DNA from: JAWKNZ01 sp041391425
GTDB taxonomy: Bacteria > Bdellovibrionota_B > Oligoflexia > Oligoflexales > JAWKNZ01
DNA: 64,000 nt
Direction: 5' to 3'
Assembly (NCBI GenBank): GCA_041391425.1
Contig: JAWKNZ010000012.1
Coordinates: 45,135-109,134, forward strand
Shown piece after piece: positions 1 through 9,655 of the stretch. The position numbers and the translations under genes are program-made. Numbering within the stretch: position 1 is the first letter of the stretch; every line of letters begins with the position of its first letter. The notes beneath the pieces were generated by a model, which saw only the letters and a list, made by a program, of their open reading frames with translations, was not told the origin of the DNA and ran no database searches.

Positions 1-939
1 TTTAGCCCAAATAGAATTATAATATTTAGCCGAGATGAGCTTAAACAATATGAAATGCAAAAAATTTACCCCACAGAAAAATATCCCTGCATGAGATACT
101 TCATAGGCGATGTGCGTGATTATGATCGTTTATTAATGGCATTAAGAGGTGTGGATTTCGTCATTCACGCAGCAGCATTAAAGCATGTCAACGTCGCTGA
201 ATACAATCCATTCGAATTTATTAAGACCAATATAAATGGCGCCGAAAACGTAATCCAAGCATGCGTAGAAAGGCGCGTTGAAAAAGTCGTCGCCCTCTCC
301 ACAGACAAAGCCTGTAATCCGATCAACCTATATGGAGCAACAAAACTATGCTCTGATAAAAGTTTTGTCGCTGGCAACGCATACTCAGGCTCTGAGGGCA
401 CGCGCTTTTCTGTTGTGCGTTATGGAAACGTGATTGGTTCTAGGGGAAGTGTAATTCCATTCTTTTTACAAAAAATAGAATCAGGCATCATTCCAATCAC
501 AGATGATAGAATGACCCGTTTTCTCATCACCTTAGACCAGGGGGTAGATCTAGTCTTTAAGGCCTTTAACAATGCCAAAGGTGGTGAAATTTTCATTCCT
601 AAAATCCCAAGTATAAAAATTACAGACTTAGCGTCCACAATAGCACCTAGCTGCAAACAAGAAGTTATTGGAATTAGGCCAGGAGAAAAACTCCACGAGG
701 CAATGATCGGACCTGACGACGCATTAAACACCGTCGATATGGGCGAGTATTTTGTAATACTACCAACGATTAGCTACGGGGATGAGCGTCTGAGTTATTA
801 TAAAACGAATGGCAAACCAGTTGAAAATGGTTTTAGTTATACATCAGAAAATAATAGCGAATGGATGACCAGCAAAGAACTTCTCTCGCTCCTAGAACAA
901 TTCGAGCATCGAGGTAGTGAATTAGTTTATAGGGACTAA
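1..939 (+). CDS. pseB: PseB, UDP-GlcNAc 4,6-dehydratase (inverting), 5' partial
   Basis: First enzyme of pseudaminic-acid synthesis: a cytoplasmic NAD(P)-dependent SDR enzyme that dehydrates and C5-epimerises UDP-GlcNAc. The frame is open from base 1 (residues ...IIIFSRDELKQYEM precede the first ATG at 55), so the true N-terminus with the Rossmann glycine motif lies upstream of the window. Visible family marks are AAALKHV, the STDKA segment and the catalytic YGATK motif near residue 115 of the visible part. The stop TAA shares one base with the ATG of pseG, so translation is probably coupled. The family call is from established knowledge and context with pseG and pseC is strong support. Confidence 0.93.
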   Translation, partial: FSPNRIIIFSRDELKQYEMQKIYPTEKYPCMRYFIGDVRDYDRLLMALRGVDFVIHAAALKHVNVAEYNPFEFIKTNINGAENVIQACVERRVEKVVALSTDKACNPINLYGATKLCSDKSFVAGNAYSGSEGTRFSVVRYGNVIGSRGSVIPFFLQKIESGIIPITDDRMTRFLITLDQGVDLVFKAFNNAKGGEIFIPKIPSIKITDLASTIAPSCKQEVIGIRPGEKLHEAMIGPDDALNTVDMGEYFVILPTISYGDERLSYYKTNGKPVENGFSYTSENNSEWMTSKELLSLLEQFEHRGSELVYRD

Positions 940-2051
940 TGGCCTTGAATTTTCTATTTCGAGCGGATGCCTCAACAACGATTGGCAGCGGTCATGTAAT
1001 GCGCTGCCTACGTTTGGCCAATAAACTTCAAAATGAAGGCCACCAAATTTTTTTCTTTCAAAGAGACTTAAATGGAAACTTGATCGAATTTACTATTGAC
1101 CAAGGTATTAATACAATTAAGTTAGAAAGAACTAGTGGCAACAAAAGTACTTCAGAAAAATCCTTTTATGCAAACTGGCTTGAAGTAGCACAAGGTGTCG
1201 ATGCCAGCCAATGCTCAGAGGCTATAAAGAAACTTCCGCCAATTGACTGGATTGTAGTCGATCATTACGCCCTAGACATTGAATGGGAAACAGCAGTAAA
1301 TCCTGGAAAGTATAAAATCTTAGTGATAGACGACCTTGCCAATAGAAAGCATAACTGCGACCTCTTAGTTGATCAAAACTTCTACCTAAACATGAATACC
1401 CGTTACTCCACTTTAGTTCCCCCAGAATGTAAGCTCCTATTAGGACCTCAATTCGCTATAATGGATACAAGTTTTCAGGAATATCATCTTTCCTACCCAT
1501 TAAGAAATGATACGAATAAGAAAGAAATTAAAAATATCCTCGTTTATTTTGGAGGTGTTGATATTTCTAATGAATCACTAAAAGTCATAGATGCAATATC
1601 AAAGTCTGATGTTTTAAAAAAGTTCGATTTCCATTTCATTATTGGTTTGAAAAATCCACATAGAAAGAAGATATTAAACCTAACCAAATTTATTAGGAAT
1701 ATTAACACATACGATTTTATAAAAAATATGGCCCAATTTATGGAGCAAATTGATATTTGCATAGGTGCAGGTGGAACCACAACTTGGGAAAGAGCATGCC
1801 TTGGTATACCAATGCTCTTAGTGAGCATAGCACATAACCAAGAGAAAATATGTCAAGATCTCGCGCAAGATGGATATATTGACTATCTCGGACAAGCCGA
1901 TAAAATTGACTCGACCGTTTGGCAAAAGGCTTTAGAAGAATTCTTAACATCTCCCATAAAGCATAGTATCATGTCGGAAAAGCTCAGAAATTTAACAGCA
2001 GGTAAAGGCTTATCCATAATCACATCACAGCTACTCTCTTTTGAAAGGTAA
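939..2051 (+). CDS. pseG: PseG, UDP-2,4-diacetamido-2,4,6-trideoxy-beta-L-altropyranose hydrolase
   Basis: Removes UDP from the nucleotide sugar intermediate of the pseudaminic-acid pathway, in the cytoplasm. The N-terminus has the FRADAS...IGSGHVMRCLRLA motif with the catalytic His that marks PseG/SpsG proteins, and the C-terminal half (CIGAGGTTTWERACLGIP) is the GT-B-like UDP-binding region seen in MurG-type enzymes. Its 370 residues are slightly longer than the usual ~280-340 of the family. The ATG overlaps the pseB stop by one base and the gene ends just before pseC, so these form one operon. In the pathway order PseG acts after PseC and PseH; pseH, pseI and pseF are not in the window. 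Confidence 0.9.
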   Translation: MALNFLFRADASTTIGSGHVMRCLRLANKLQNEGHQIFFFQRDLNGNLIEFTIDQGINTIKLERTSGNKSTSEKSFYANWLEVAQGVDASQCSEAIKKLPPIDWIVVDHYALDIEWETAVNPGKYKILVIDDLANRKHNCDLLVDQNFYLNMNTRYSTLVPPECKLLLGPQFAIMDTSFQEYHLSYPLRNDTNKKEIKNILVYFGGVDISNESLKVIDAISKSDVLKKFDFHFIIGLKNPHRKKILNLTKFIRNINTYDFIKNMAQFMEQIDICIGAGGTTTWERACLGIPMLLVSIAHNQEKICQDLAQDGYIDYLGQADKIDSTVWQKALEEFLTSPIKHSIMSEKLRNLTAGKGLSIITSQLLSFER

Positions 2052-2057
2052 TTGCAT

Positions 2058-3281
2058 ATGAATCCCATAACAGGATATGGAAAACAATCCATTGACGAGG
2101 ACGACATTAAGGCAGTCATAGAAGTCTTGACCGGACAGTACCTTACTCAAGGACCTTCTGTTGCCAATTTCGAAAATGAATTAGCCAAATATCTCGATTG
2201 TAAGCATGCAATCGCTCTATCAAACGGAACAACTGCTCTGCATTTAGCAGCATTAGCTCTCAATCTTGGTAAGGGTGACGCCGTTATTGTGCCAGGTTTG
2301 ACATTCGCAGCTACTGCCAATGCCGTCCTCTATACAGGAGCTACTCCCGTTTTCGCAGATATAGACAACGCAACCTGGGGTCTCGATGTTTGTTCTGTCA
2401 AAAAGGCCATTTCGCTAGCAAAAGAAAACGAGCTAACTGTAAAAGCTATTTTTCCAGTCCATTTTGGTGGAACTCCAGTTAATATAAGCGAACTATATTC
2501 ATTAGCTAAAACTGAAAATATAAAAATAGTTGAAGACGCCTGTCATGCACTGGGGGCAGAATACAAACTCAAAGAAAGTCTAAACTTCTCAAAAGTAGGT
2601 AGTGGCGATTTAGCAGATCTATCGATATTCAGCTTCCATCCGGTAAAGCATATAACAACTGGAGAAGGTGGCGCAATTACAACCAATGATGACAAATTAG
2701 CACATAAGATACAAATGCTAAGAACACATGGAATGACTAAAGACTCTGACAATTTCCAGAACACTGAGCTCGGTTTTGATCCTAATAGTAAAAAGGCTAA
2801 TATTTGGTATATGGAAATGCATGAATTAGGATACAATTACCGATTATCTGACATTCAGGCCGCCCTTGGAGCAAGCCAAATAAAAAAAGCAGGGAAATTT
2901 TTAGCAAATCGTCGAAAATTAGCTGAGCTTTACAGAGAAGAGCTTAAAAGCTGTGATTTTCTTTCAATGCCTCAAGGAGATACTCACTTAACTAAAAATG
3001 CTTATCACCTATTTCCCCTTGCAATCGAATTTGAAAAAATAAAACAAACTCGCAACGAAGTCATGTTAAAGCTTAAAGACAAAGGAATACCGACACAAGT
3101 ACACTATTTACCTGTATACAATCACCCCTTTTACCAGCAAAACAAATCAAAGTGGTTATCAGTCGATTGTGCAAGAACAGACTCAATTTATAAAAGGGAA
3201 CTGTCCATTCCAATGTATCAGGATTTAAGCCAAGAGCAGGCTCAGTATGTCATCCACCATATTAACCGCCTTGGTCGATAG
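2058..3281 (+). CDS. pseC: PseC, UDP-4-amino-4,6-dideoxy-N-acetyl-beta-L-altrosamine transaminase
   Basis: PLP-dependent DegT/DnrJ/EryC1 aminotransferase that aminates the PseB product at C4. Seen: NGTTALHLAA phosphate-binding region, VEDACHALGA with the PLP-ring Asp, and FSFHPVKHITTGEGG with the Schiff-base Lys near residue 197. A TTG six bases upstream (2052) is in frame, but the Shine-Dalgarno AAAGG at 2044-2048 sits 9 bases before the ATG at 2058, so I chose 2058. Length (407 aa) is normal to slightly long. It is the third gene of the pse operon. The expected PseH/I/F partners are not downstream, so they must be upstream or elsewhere. Confidence 0.92.
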   Translation: MNPITGYGKQSIDEDDIKAVIEVLTGQYLTQGPSVANFENELAKYLDCKHAIALSNGTTALHLAALALNLGKGDAVIVPGLTFAATANAVLYTGATPVFADIDNATWGLDVCSVKKAISLAKENELTVKAIFPVHFGGTPVNISELYSLAKTENIKIVEDACHALGAEYKLKESLNFSKVGSGDLADLSIFSFHPVKHITTGEGGAITTNDDKLAHKIQMLRTHGMTKDSDNFQNTELGFDPNSKKANIWYMEMHELGYNYRLSDIQAALGASQIKKAGKFLANRRKLAELYREELKSCDFLSMPQGDTHLTKNAYHLFPLAIEFEKIKQTRNEVMLKLKDKGIPTQVHYLPVYNHPFYQQNKSKWLSVDCARTDSIYKRELSIPMYQDLSQEQAQYVIHHINRLGR

Positions 3282-3681
3282 GGAGTATCCTGCCCCATAC
3301 ATAGGCTACGAAAGGTCAACGACAAGTCAAATAAAAACACTTGAACACGCATTAAAAACTAATAATAGCTAAATTTTGATGCGTATGGTTAACCAAATGA
3401 TCATAACCCATTATTAATTCATTATAAGTAATTTTACCCAAAGTCAAAATGGCCGCTTTTCATGGGCAACATTAAAATAAAGCAGCCTATAAAGAAGCTA
3501 GAATTCTACTGTTTAATCGTTTATAAGTAACAGCATACACAAAAAATTAAGTTAGACAGTATAATAACTATAAACCGCTAAAAAATGACAAACTCCAAAA
3601 ACCTTGCTAAATAAGGTCATAAGGATAATAGTCAAAAAATAACCCGAGTTGGATGGTAAAAAGTAAAGATAAGGCAAATTA
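3282..3681. other. Intergenic spacer after the pse operon
   Basis: No confident gene. A 41-codon ORF from ATG 3247 to TAA 3372 overlaps the end of pseC in another frame. Its tail is well behaved (PAPYIGYERSTTSQIKT region) but I recognise no family, so it may be a gene remnant or chance. The rest is AT-rich, without a clear terminator or promoter that I would defend. Confidence 0.4.
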
Positions 3682-4440
3682 ATGACCACGACTGACCACA
3701 ATTTAATCAAAAAGCTCCTCCCTTTAGTAAAAGGTCTTAGGCATTACCACCGCCATACAGTATGCGGGCTAAACTCTATACCTGAAAAAGGCAAAGTCCT
3801 ACTCGTGGTCAACCATAGCCTTGCAACTTATGATATTGCACTGTTATTCCATGCAATTTATCAAGAGAGAGGACGCCTGGCAAGGGCACTACTAGATCGT
3901 CTTTTTTACAAAATCCCATATATTTCCGAGTTCATGGAGGCAACGGGTGGTGCCATTGGTAATAGCAATACTGCAAAAAAGCTCCTCGAACTAGGTGAAA
4001 TAGTTGCTGTTGCACCAGGAGGAATGCGTGAAGCATTGCGACCATCATCAGAACGCTATCAGATCAGATGGGAAAAGCGCACAGGTTTTGCCAAAATTGC
4101 TATTGAAACCCAAACCCCGGTTGTCATAGCCGTATGCCCAAAGGCAGATGATATGTATGAAGTATATCCAAATAAACTAACCAAATGGGCCTACCAAACC
4201 TTTAAAATCCCTGTATTTTTAGCTAGAGGTGTAGGGTACACTCCGATACCAAGGCCCGTTCGTTTGACGCATTATTTAAGCGAACCAATTATTCCACCTC
4301 AAAAAAGAAAAGATCCAGAAGCATTTAAAAAGCAGGTTGTAGCGTTTCATAGAAAACTCGAGACGAAAGCCCATAAACTTATTGCTGATGCCATTCACGA
4401 TAGGCCTGGAAAATTTCTTCTATCACCATCTAAATCTTGA
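3682..4440 (+). CDS. Lysophospholipid/diacylglycerol acyltransferase-like protein (PlsC/LPLAT superfamily)
   Basis: Predicted membrane-associated glycerolipid acyltransferase. The N-terminal catalytic block VVNHSLATYD is an H-x5-D version of the H-x4-D acyltransferase motif, followed by the VAPGGMREAL motif near residue 113. That PGG-REA motif is typical of the MGAT/DGAT-like and TMEM68-like branch rather than of classical PlsC, which has EGT-R. The C-terminal part (GYTPIPRPVRLTHYLSEPI) fits the same branch, and 252 aa is a normal length. AAGG at 3671-3674 precedes the ATG by seven bases. It stands alone and converges with the next lipoprotein gene. The exact acceptor lipid cannot be told from sequence. 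Confidence 0.75.
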   Translation: MTTTDHNLIKKLLPLVKGLRHYHRHTVCGLNSIPEKGKVLLVVNHSLATYDIALLFHAIYQERGRLARALLDRLFYKIPYISEFMEATGGAIGNSNTAKKLLELGEIVAVAPGGMREALRPSSERYQIRWEKRTGFAKIAIETQTPVVIAVCPKADDMYEVYPNKLTKWAYQTFKIPVFLARGVGYTPIPRPVRLTHYLSEPIIPPQKRKDPEAFKKQVVAFHRKLETKAHKLIADAIHDRPGKFLLSPSKS

Positions 4441-4452
4441 TCGCTGCACTTT

Positions 4453-4980
4453 TTACAATGGTTGCTGCTCTCCCGGACAAGATGGATCATTATCACAGCC
4501 GAATTTACGCGGATCTGATTGACCTTCATGTTCATATCTCTGTACTTTTCTATTTTTAGAACCAGAGGCTGATTCGACTTCAAGCCCCAATTCAGACAAT
4601 AAAAAGTGCTTTAACTTATAACCTTCGGTATAGAAAACTATACCCCCGGAAAGAATTTTTTCTCTTGCAATAGAGATTGTATAAATCCCATTAATCCCTT
4701 TTGGCTCGAAAGTGCCAAGGTCAACACTATCTAAACCACCATGAGACGGCAAAGTCACGACTCGAATTTTTTCAATATTTCTTGTGTCCGACAAAGAGAT
4801 AATTTCAAATTTTAAAAGCTGGCCTTCAGAACTGATAAATTTGACTTTTACAGGAGATGATTCATCAACCTGATAAGCATTAGAAGAATGCAGAATATAT
4901 GGATTCCTATGTTTTCCCATACAACCAAATAAAGAAACACTCCAAATTACTAGTAAGATCATCCCGGCACTTCTCAACAT
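4453..4980 (-). CDS. Predicted lipoprotein of unknown function
   Basis: Short N-terminal signal (MLRSAGMILLVIWSVSLFGC) with lipobox LFGC, so lipidated at Cys20 and exported. The mature ~155 residues look like a single beta-rich domain with a charged, Cys-containing tail (FGCDNDPSCPG). An in-frame TTG at 4995 gives a longer frame, but the perfect Shine-Dalgarno GGAGG (4989-4993) lies inside that extension and 8 bases before ATG 4980, so 4980 is the start. It ends 12 bases from the convergent acyltransferase gene. I recognise no domain family. Confidence 0.75.
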   Translation of the reverse strand: MLRSAGMILLVIWSVSLFGCMGKHRNPYILHSSNAYQVDESSPVKVKFISSEGQLLKFEIISLSDTRNIEKIRVVTLPSHGGLDSVDLGTFEPKGINGIYTISIAREKILSGGIVFYTEGYKLKHFLLSELGLEVESASGSKNRKVQRYEHEGQSDPRKFGCDNDPSCPGEQQPL

Positions 4981-5156
4981 CCTAATATCCTCCAAAAAAC
5001 CTCAACATCAAGACTCAAGCAGCAAATTATCAACATGCAGCCACAGTTCATTGCATTATCGGAATTTAGAGCCTAAAATAAAAGATAAAACAATCTAACT
5101 ATCTGAAGTTAAATATTAATTAGCCTTCACTCAATCTCATAGAAAAAGAGAATTTC

Positions 5157-7160
5157 TTGCTAAAGAATACAGCTAAAAAATTAAACATAGAAACACTTCA
5201 AATCACATCATTTATAGCTCTTGGCCTGCTTTGTCTTAGCTTTTTCCTAGGCAAGCATATAAACAGTGAATGGAACCGATTTCACGCCTATAGCGAATCA
5301 CAAGTCTTTGGAAAAAATTGCAAAATAGCCGAAGGAGTCTGGAAAGAGAATGATAGTTTTGAAAAGGTAAGAGACAAAGCACACGCATATAGAAATGCTT
5401 CAATGCCATATCGTCAGAATAGTCCTCTACAAAAGCCTAGACCTAAACCCGGGCAATATGCAATAACCAAATGTTTAGTAAATTTAAGTACAGTTAAAAA
5501 TGCTGCATTTTTAGCGATAAACTTAGGCCCTTTATACGGCCATAGTGCAGTCTTTGTTGCAAACCGTCTTTTGCTCATACAAAAAGATAATGGCATCGCA
5601 GAATTTACTATTCCTCCACAAGAAAGAAAAAATGAGACTGAAATTACAATAATATCACGAAAGCTCGATCAAGGAGATAACCTTGTAGGGCTTCCAACTT
5701 CCGTGCCAATATTTTTTACAGACAGCAGAGAAATCGCCTTTAAGCTAAAAGTAAACAGCCAATTTTTTGCCAAAGAAAGGCCTCTCTTTGTCACGGCCAT
5801 TGCCCTAAGTTTAGCATCTGTTTTTATAGCCTGTTGGATACTGGGCATACGATATGCAGATATATACTGGCTTATAATTTTTCTGGTATGCACTGCATTG
5901 AGTTACGCTATTCTCTATAGAGATGGGATGAAATTATCGATACATCAAGTTCACTTATCTCATTTTTTTGCAAATGCGAGTATTATTTCTTATCTGGCCT
6001 TTATTTATTCATTTCTTCGTTTTAAGAAATACAAAAATGCACTTCCTTACTTTTTTCTCGCCACCCTTGGAACTTATATTGCCCTGTATTTTCTAACACC
6101 CGCATCTTTACGCGCTTTGATTGGTTATAGCTATCACTTAACGTCAGTGATCACAGGCATACTGATTATAGTACTTTGTATAATTGGAAAATTTAAATAT
6201 ATCCAATTATCAGGAAAAAGAAAAAGACAATACCAATTTTCTTGGTATATTTTCCTGATTTCTGGGATTTATTTTCTAACATCGCCAATCATTACCAAAT
6301 ATATAGACTATCCAATTAGTAGTACCTTTACTTTCGCTGTCATATTCTTATCAAGCATAAATTTAACAATAGACCTAGCAACATTTCATCAGAGATTTTT
6401 CCAAGCAAACAATAGAAAGAGTAAATTAGAAGTTGAAAATATAAAATATGAAGATGATATCGGTACAATTAAACACTTTAGACGCTATCTAAATCAACCA
6501 AAAAACACTCAAAATACCAAGCTTGACTATTGCCTGCTTAATATTCAAAAAACAGAATTTCAAAGCTCATGGCTCTATCTATACCCATCCAACGATGGAA
6601 CAGAAAGCATAATTTTTGGAGAATCAAACACAACAGGACCAGCATCCACTATTGTTATAACAACTATTTACACAAGCATTCGGCAATCTGTCGCAAATAA
6701 TCTATCGCTTGATCAAGCTATAAAGAATATCAATGCATGCCTATCTTCCTTATTTAAGGGAGACGCAAACACTAGCCTAATAAGTATAAAAGCGACAAAT
6801 AAAAATATAATTGAAGTAAATTCTTACGGTAAAATTAAAATATTAGAATTAGACAATATGACAAATCAAAATAAGGAGGGCACATCTAGTTATCCAATTG
6901 GAATCTATAGTACATTTAAAAAAAATAAAGAATCGATACCAGCTAAGGGCAATAAGATTTATATGGTCTACACTCCAAATATCAATGATAATAATATATG
7001 CCCGTTAGCAGCAATATTGAAAGAAAAATATCAAAACGAATTTACAATAGAAGATTTCGATGAAATCAATAGATCTTCAAAAAAATTTACAAATTACTTA
7101 CAAGAAAAAAAAATTAGCAACTCCGTATTGCTTGTAAAATATAAAAAAGCTAAACTCTAA
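5157..7160 (+). CDS. 7TMR-DISM-like membrane signalling protein with degenerate SpoIIE-like C-terminus
   Basis: 667 aa. One N-terminal TM (about 16-35), a ~170-residue periplasmic region, then seven TM segments (about 208-412) as in 7TM receptors with diverse intracellular modules, a short coiled linker, and a cytoplasmic domain from about 440. That domain follows the PP2C/SpoIIE layout (the FGESNTTGPASTIVITT stretch resembles GDVSGHGPAAALLM), but the metal-binding Asp and Gly-His of active phosphatases are replaced, so it is probably a non-catalytic binding domain. Start is TTG with AAAAAGAG upstream; no ATG occurs before the periplasmic region. The 3' end overlaps the convergent PilZ gene by 11 bases. 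Domain naming is by pattern, not by search. Confidence 0.65.
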   Translation: MLKNTAKKLNIETLQITSFIALGLLCLSFFLGKHINSEWNRFHAYSESQVFGKNCKIAEGVWKENDSFEKVRDKAHAYRNASMPYRQNSPLQKPRPKPGQYAITKCLVNLSTVKNAAFLAINLGPLYGHSAVFVANRLLLIQKDNGIAEFTIPPQERKNETEITIISRKLDQGDNLVGLPTSVPIFFTDSREIAFKLKVNSQFFAKERPLFVTAIALSLASVFIACWILGIRYADIYWLIIFLVCTALSYAILYRDGMKLSIHQVHLSHFFANASIISYLAFIYSFLRFKKYKNALPYFFLATLGTYIALYFLTPASLRALIGYSYHLTSVITGILIIVLCIIGKFKYIQLSGKRKRQYQFSWYIFLISGIYFLTSPIITKYIDYPISSTFTFAVIFLSSINLTIDLATFHQRFFQANNRKSKLEVENIKYEDDIGTIKHFRRYLNQPKNTQNTKLDYCLLNIQKTEFQSSWLYLYPSNDGTESIIFGESNTTGPASTIVITTIYTSIRQSVANNLSLDQAIKNINACLSSLFKGDANTSLISIKATNKNIIEVNSYGKIKILELDNMTNQNKEGTSSYPIGIYSTFKKNKESIPAKGNKIYMVYTPNINDNNICPLAAILKEKYQNEFTIEDFDEINRSSKKFTNYLQEKKISNSVLLVKYKKAKL

Positions 7161-8007
7161 CTTTTTTCATAGCCTTCATTTTATCTATCCTAATATTTTG
7201 CGTCATATTCAATCTAACACTTTCAGTGATAAATTCTGTTATATAATAAAGTTGATTTTCTGACAGATGTTCCCAAGAAATTGCAGCTTCACTCCCACCA
7301 ATAAAAACGCGGCGTACCTTCGCTGAAATCTTAACAAAGTCTCCCATCTCAACTCGTGCTTTTTCATTCAAAGGTAAATTTATTCGCAGCTGATCGCCAT
7401 CTCTAAAAGTCACATCTTTTTCCTTACATTTCAAGATAGCTCCATGAACACTCATATCTAATAACGTTCCAGGAAATTCGCGATCTTTTGTCAAGTGATG
7501 GTATGTAATCCCTACATTAATCTTGTAACGACGACTTCTTCTGCTGTTTTGATGATTAATACCGTGGCGAATTTTAGCAAATATCTGCTCCTCGGTAGCA
7601 TTACGATATGCGATATAACTATCAACCTCTTGAAAAGCCATCAAATGCTCATGATATAATGAAATTAATCTACCAGGGTCATCTGTCAAAAAAAGCACTG
7701 GCAAAGAACGTTCACTCTTCTTAACTTTAAGAGCTTTCACCAAAGAAATAGTCTGTTCAACACCTACAAATTTATCTTCTAATAGAAGTAAAACAATTTC
7801 TCTATTTACCAAACGTTGCACATCACGCATCCCCTCCGGATGAACTAAAGTTAGCCCGGGAAAATTCATCCCAATATATGCATCAATGGAAAGAGCTAAA
7901 CTGCGATCAAAATTTTCAGAGACAGCAAAAGCAAGAAAATCTCGCTTTTTTTTTCGTGGAGCAGCTAGATGATCTACGACCTTCCCACCTCTTTTTTCAT
8001 CAATCAT
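7150..8007 (-). CDS. PilZ-domain protein with N-terminal receiver-like domain
   Basis: 285 aa, cytoplasmic. Residues ~20-150 have a receiver-like alternation of strands and helices (VLLLLEDKFVG, LPVLFLTDD) but no convincing phospho-acceptor arrangement. Residues ~152-275 form a PilZ domain: RRSRRYK gives the RxxxR motif and LLDMSVHGAIL gives the D-x-S-x-x-G motif, both needed for c-di-GMP binding. It is the last gene of the minus-strand envelope operon, 11 bases after the substrate-binding protein gene, with GAGGG eight bases before ATG. It may therefore report c-di-GMP to that envelope system (inference). Confidence 0.82.
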   Translation of the reverse strand: MIDEKRGGKVVDHLAAPRKKKRDFLAFAVSENFDRSLALSIDAYIGMNFPGLTLVHPEGMRDVQRLVNREIVLLLLEDKFVGVEQTISLVKALKVKKSERSLPVLFLTDDPGRLISLYHEHLMAFQEVDSYIAYRNATEEQIFAKIRHGINHQNSRRSRRYKINVGITYHHLTKDREFPGTLLDMSVHGAILKCKEKDVTFRDGDQLRINLPLNEKARVEMGDFVKISAKVRRVFIGGSEAAISWEHLSENQLYYITEFITESVRLNMTQNIRIDKMKAMKKVRV

Positions 8008-8018
8008 AATTTAGCCCT

Positions 8019-9614
8019 CTAACGACCTTTTCGACTGGAAATATTCCAAGAAGTCACATATTTAAAAAATGAAAATGGTTCTACCCTTACACCGCTTAAC
8101 CTATCGTTATAAGCAGCATGATGCTGCAACGTCCATAGATATGTATACGGAGCTTCTTCAGCTAAAATCGAATGTAATTTATGATAAATAGCTCGCTTCT
8201 TATCAAAATCATTGGTAACATTAGCTTCGGTTAATAATGAATCAACCTCAGAGTTTTTATACATAACAAAATTATTTCCCCACTCCTTTGCACTGGAACT
8301 ATGAAACAAGCTCGAAATATTACTTGCGTCGTCAAAGCTCCATGAAGCAATTGTTAGGTCAAAGTCATGTTGTTTTAAAACCTTCTTCTTCCAAACTTGC
8401 CAATCCATAAATTGAAGTTCAAGAGAAATGCCGATATCTGCAAGATAAGCTTGATAAGCAAGCACAATGCGTTTAATCATCTCACTTTCACCAGCTAGAG
8501 GCACTGAAAAGTTAAGAACTATCTTTTTACCAGTTTTGCTATAAAGTTGCTTACCTCTCAACTCTAATCCGGCTGATTTTAATAATTTTCTCGCCCTCAC
8601 TGGATCAAACGGGTCAGACTTAACATCAAGATTATATGCCCAAGATGTTGGCGGAAAAGGTCCGGAGATTAAAACACCCTTTCCCTGAAAAAATGCGTCT
8701 AACATTTCTTTTCTGTTTATAGCATAATTCAAAGCTTGTCTTACTCTCTTATCTCTTAGCACTCCACGGCTCGTATTAAATGCTATAAACGAAAATGAAA
8801 GGGCATCATAAGAAACAACACTCAGCTTTTTGTCACCTAAAATTTCATTCAAATCTCTTGGACTTACATATGTAACTAGGTCAAGAGAGTTAAACATCAG
8901 CGATTGACTCATAACATTTTGATCTGAATAAGCTTTCATAACAACTTGTTTAATCTCAGGTTTCTTCGCAAAAAAACCTTCATGGGCTGAAAGTAAAACT
9001 TCACCTTGAGCATTCGTCCCCATAAAACGATATGGACCTGTTCCAATTGGATTATGCGTAAAAGAGCTACTTCTTTTAAGAGAAAGCACGGCTCCCAATA
9101 TATGATGTGGTAAAATTTTAAAAGTCATATAGCGAAGAGGATCTACATGAGCTCGAGAAAGTTTTATCAACACCTTATGATCAGAAATTTTCTCCGCTGT
9201 ATATATCAAAGAAAAACGATCTTGATTGGGAATTTCACTTTCTGAGCTTTTAAGAAGCCTTACAGTTGTTAACACATCATCGGCGCTAAGATAATGCTTT
9301 GTTACATTATTTTTCTCGTTTTTAGATTGCCATAATACTGATTTTCTTAAATTAAAAGTCACACTTGTTCGATCACTTGAAACTTCCCATGAAGTGGCTA
9401 GGCTCGGGACATAATCGCCAGCAGGACCAACTTCAACTAAACTATTAAAAATCAAGTCCGTCAAACGATAGCCAGAAGACTCATGTACAGTATAAGGATC
9501 AAATGTATCTAATCTGCCTGTTTCACCGTAAACCATATTTTTATCATTTTCGACAGCATTTAGTGACGAAGATAAAAATAAAAAATATACAATAAGACTA
9601 TGCTTTAAAATCAT
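8019..9614 (-). CDS. ABC-type oligopeptide/dipeptide substrate-binding protein (family 5)
   Basis: 531 aa periplasmic solute-binding protein of the OppA/DppA family. A signal peptide (MILKHSLIVYFLFLSSSLNA) is followed by the family hallmark region LATSWEVSSDRTSVTFNLRK, a conserved IGTGPYRF and a C-terminal RAIYHKLHSILAEEAPYTYLW segment. Ribosome site AAGGAAA lies before the ATG. No permease or ATPase gene accompanies it; instead it sits between a TolB-like lipoprotein and a PilZ protein. It could serve a transporter encoded elsewhere or act as a sensor ligand binder. Confidence 0.85.
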   Translation of the reverse strand: MILKHSLIVYFLFLSSSLNAVENDKNMVYGETGRLDTFDPYTVHESSGYRLTDLIFNSLVEVGPAGDYVPSLATSWEVSSDRTSVTFNLRKSVLWQSKNEKNNVTKHYLSADDVLTTVRLLKSSESEIPNQDRFSLIYTAEKISDHKVLIKLSRAHVDPLRYMTFKILPHHILGAVLSLKRSSSFTHNPIGTGPYRFMGTNAQGEVLLSAHEGFFAKKPEIKQVVMKAYSDQNVMSQSLMFNSLDLVTYVSPRDLNEILGDKKLSVVSYDALSFSFIAFNTSRGVLRDKRVRQALNYAINRKEMLDAFFQGKGVLISGPFPPTSWAYNLDVKSDPFDPVRARKLLKSAGLELRGKQLYSKTGKKIVLNFSVPLAGESEMIKRIVLAYQAYLADIGISLELQFMDWQVWKKKVLKQHDFDLTIASWSFDDASNISSLFHSSSAKEWGNNFVMYKNSEVDSLLTEANVTNDFDKKRAIYHKLHSILAEEAPYTYLWTLQHHAAYNDRLSGVRVEPFSFFKYVTSWNISSRKGR

Positions 9615-9655
9615 AATATTTCCTTTTTAAAACAATCTATTTTAATAAGGGTAAG

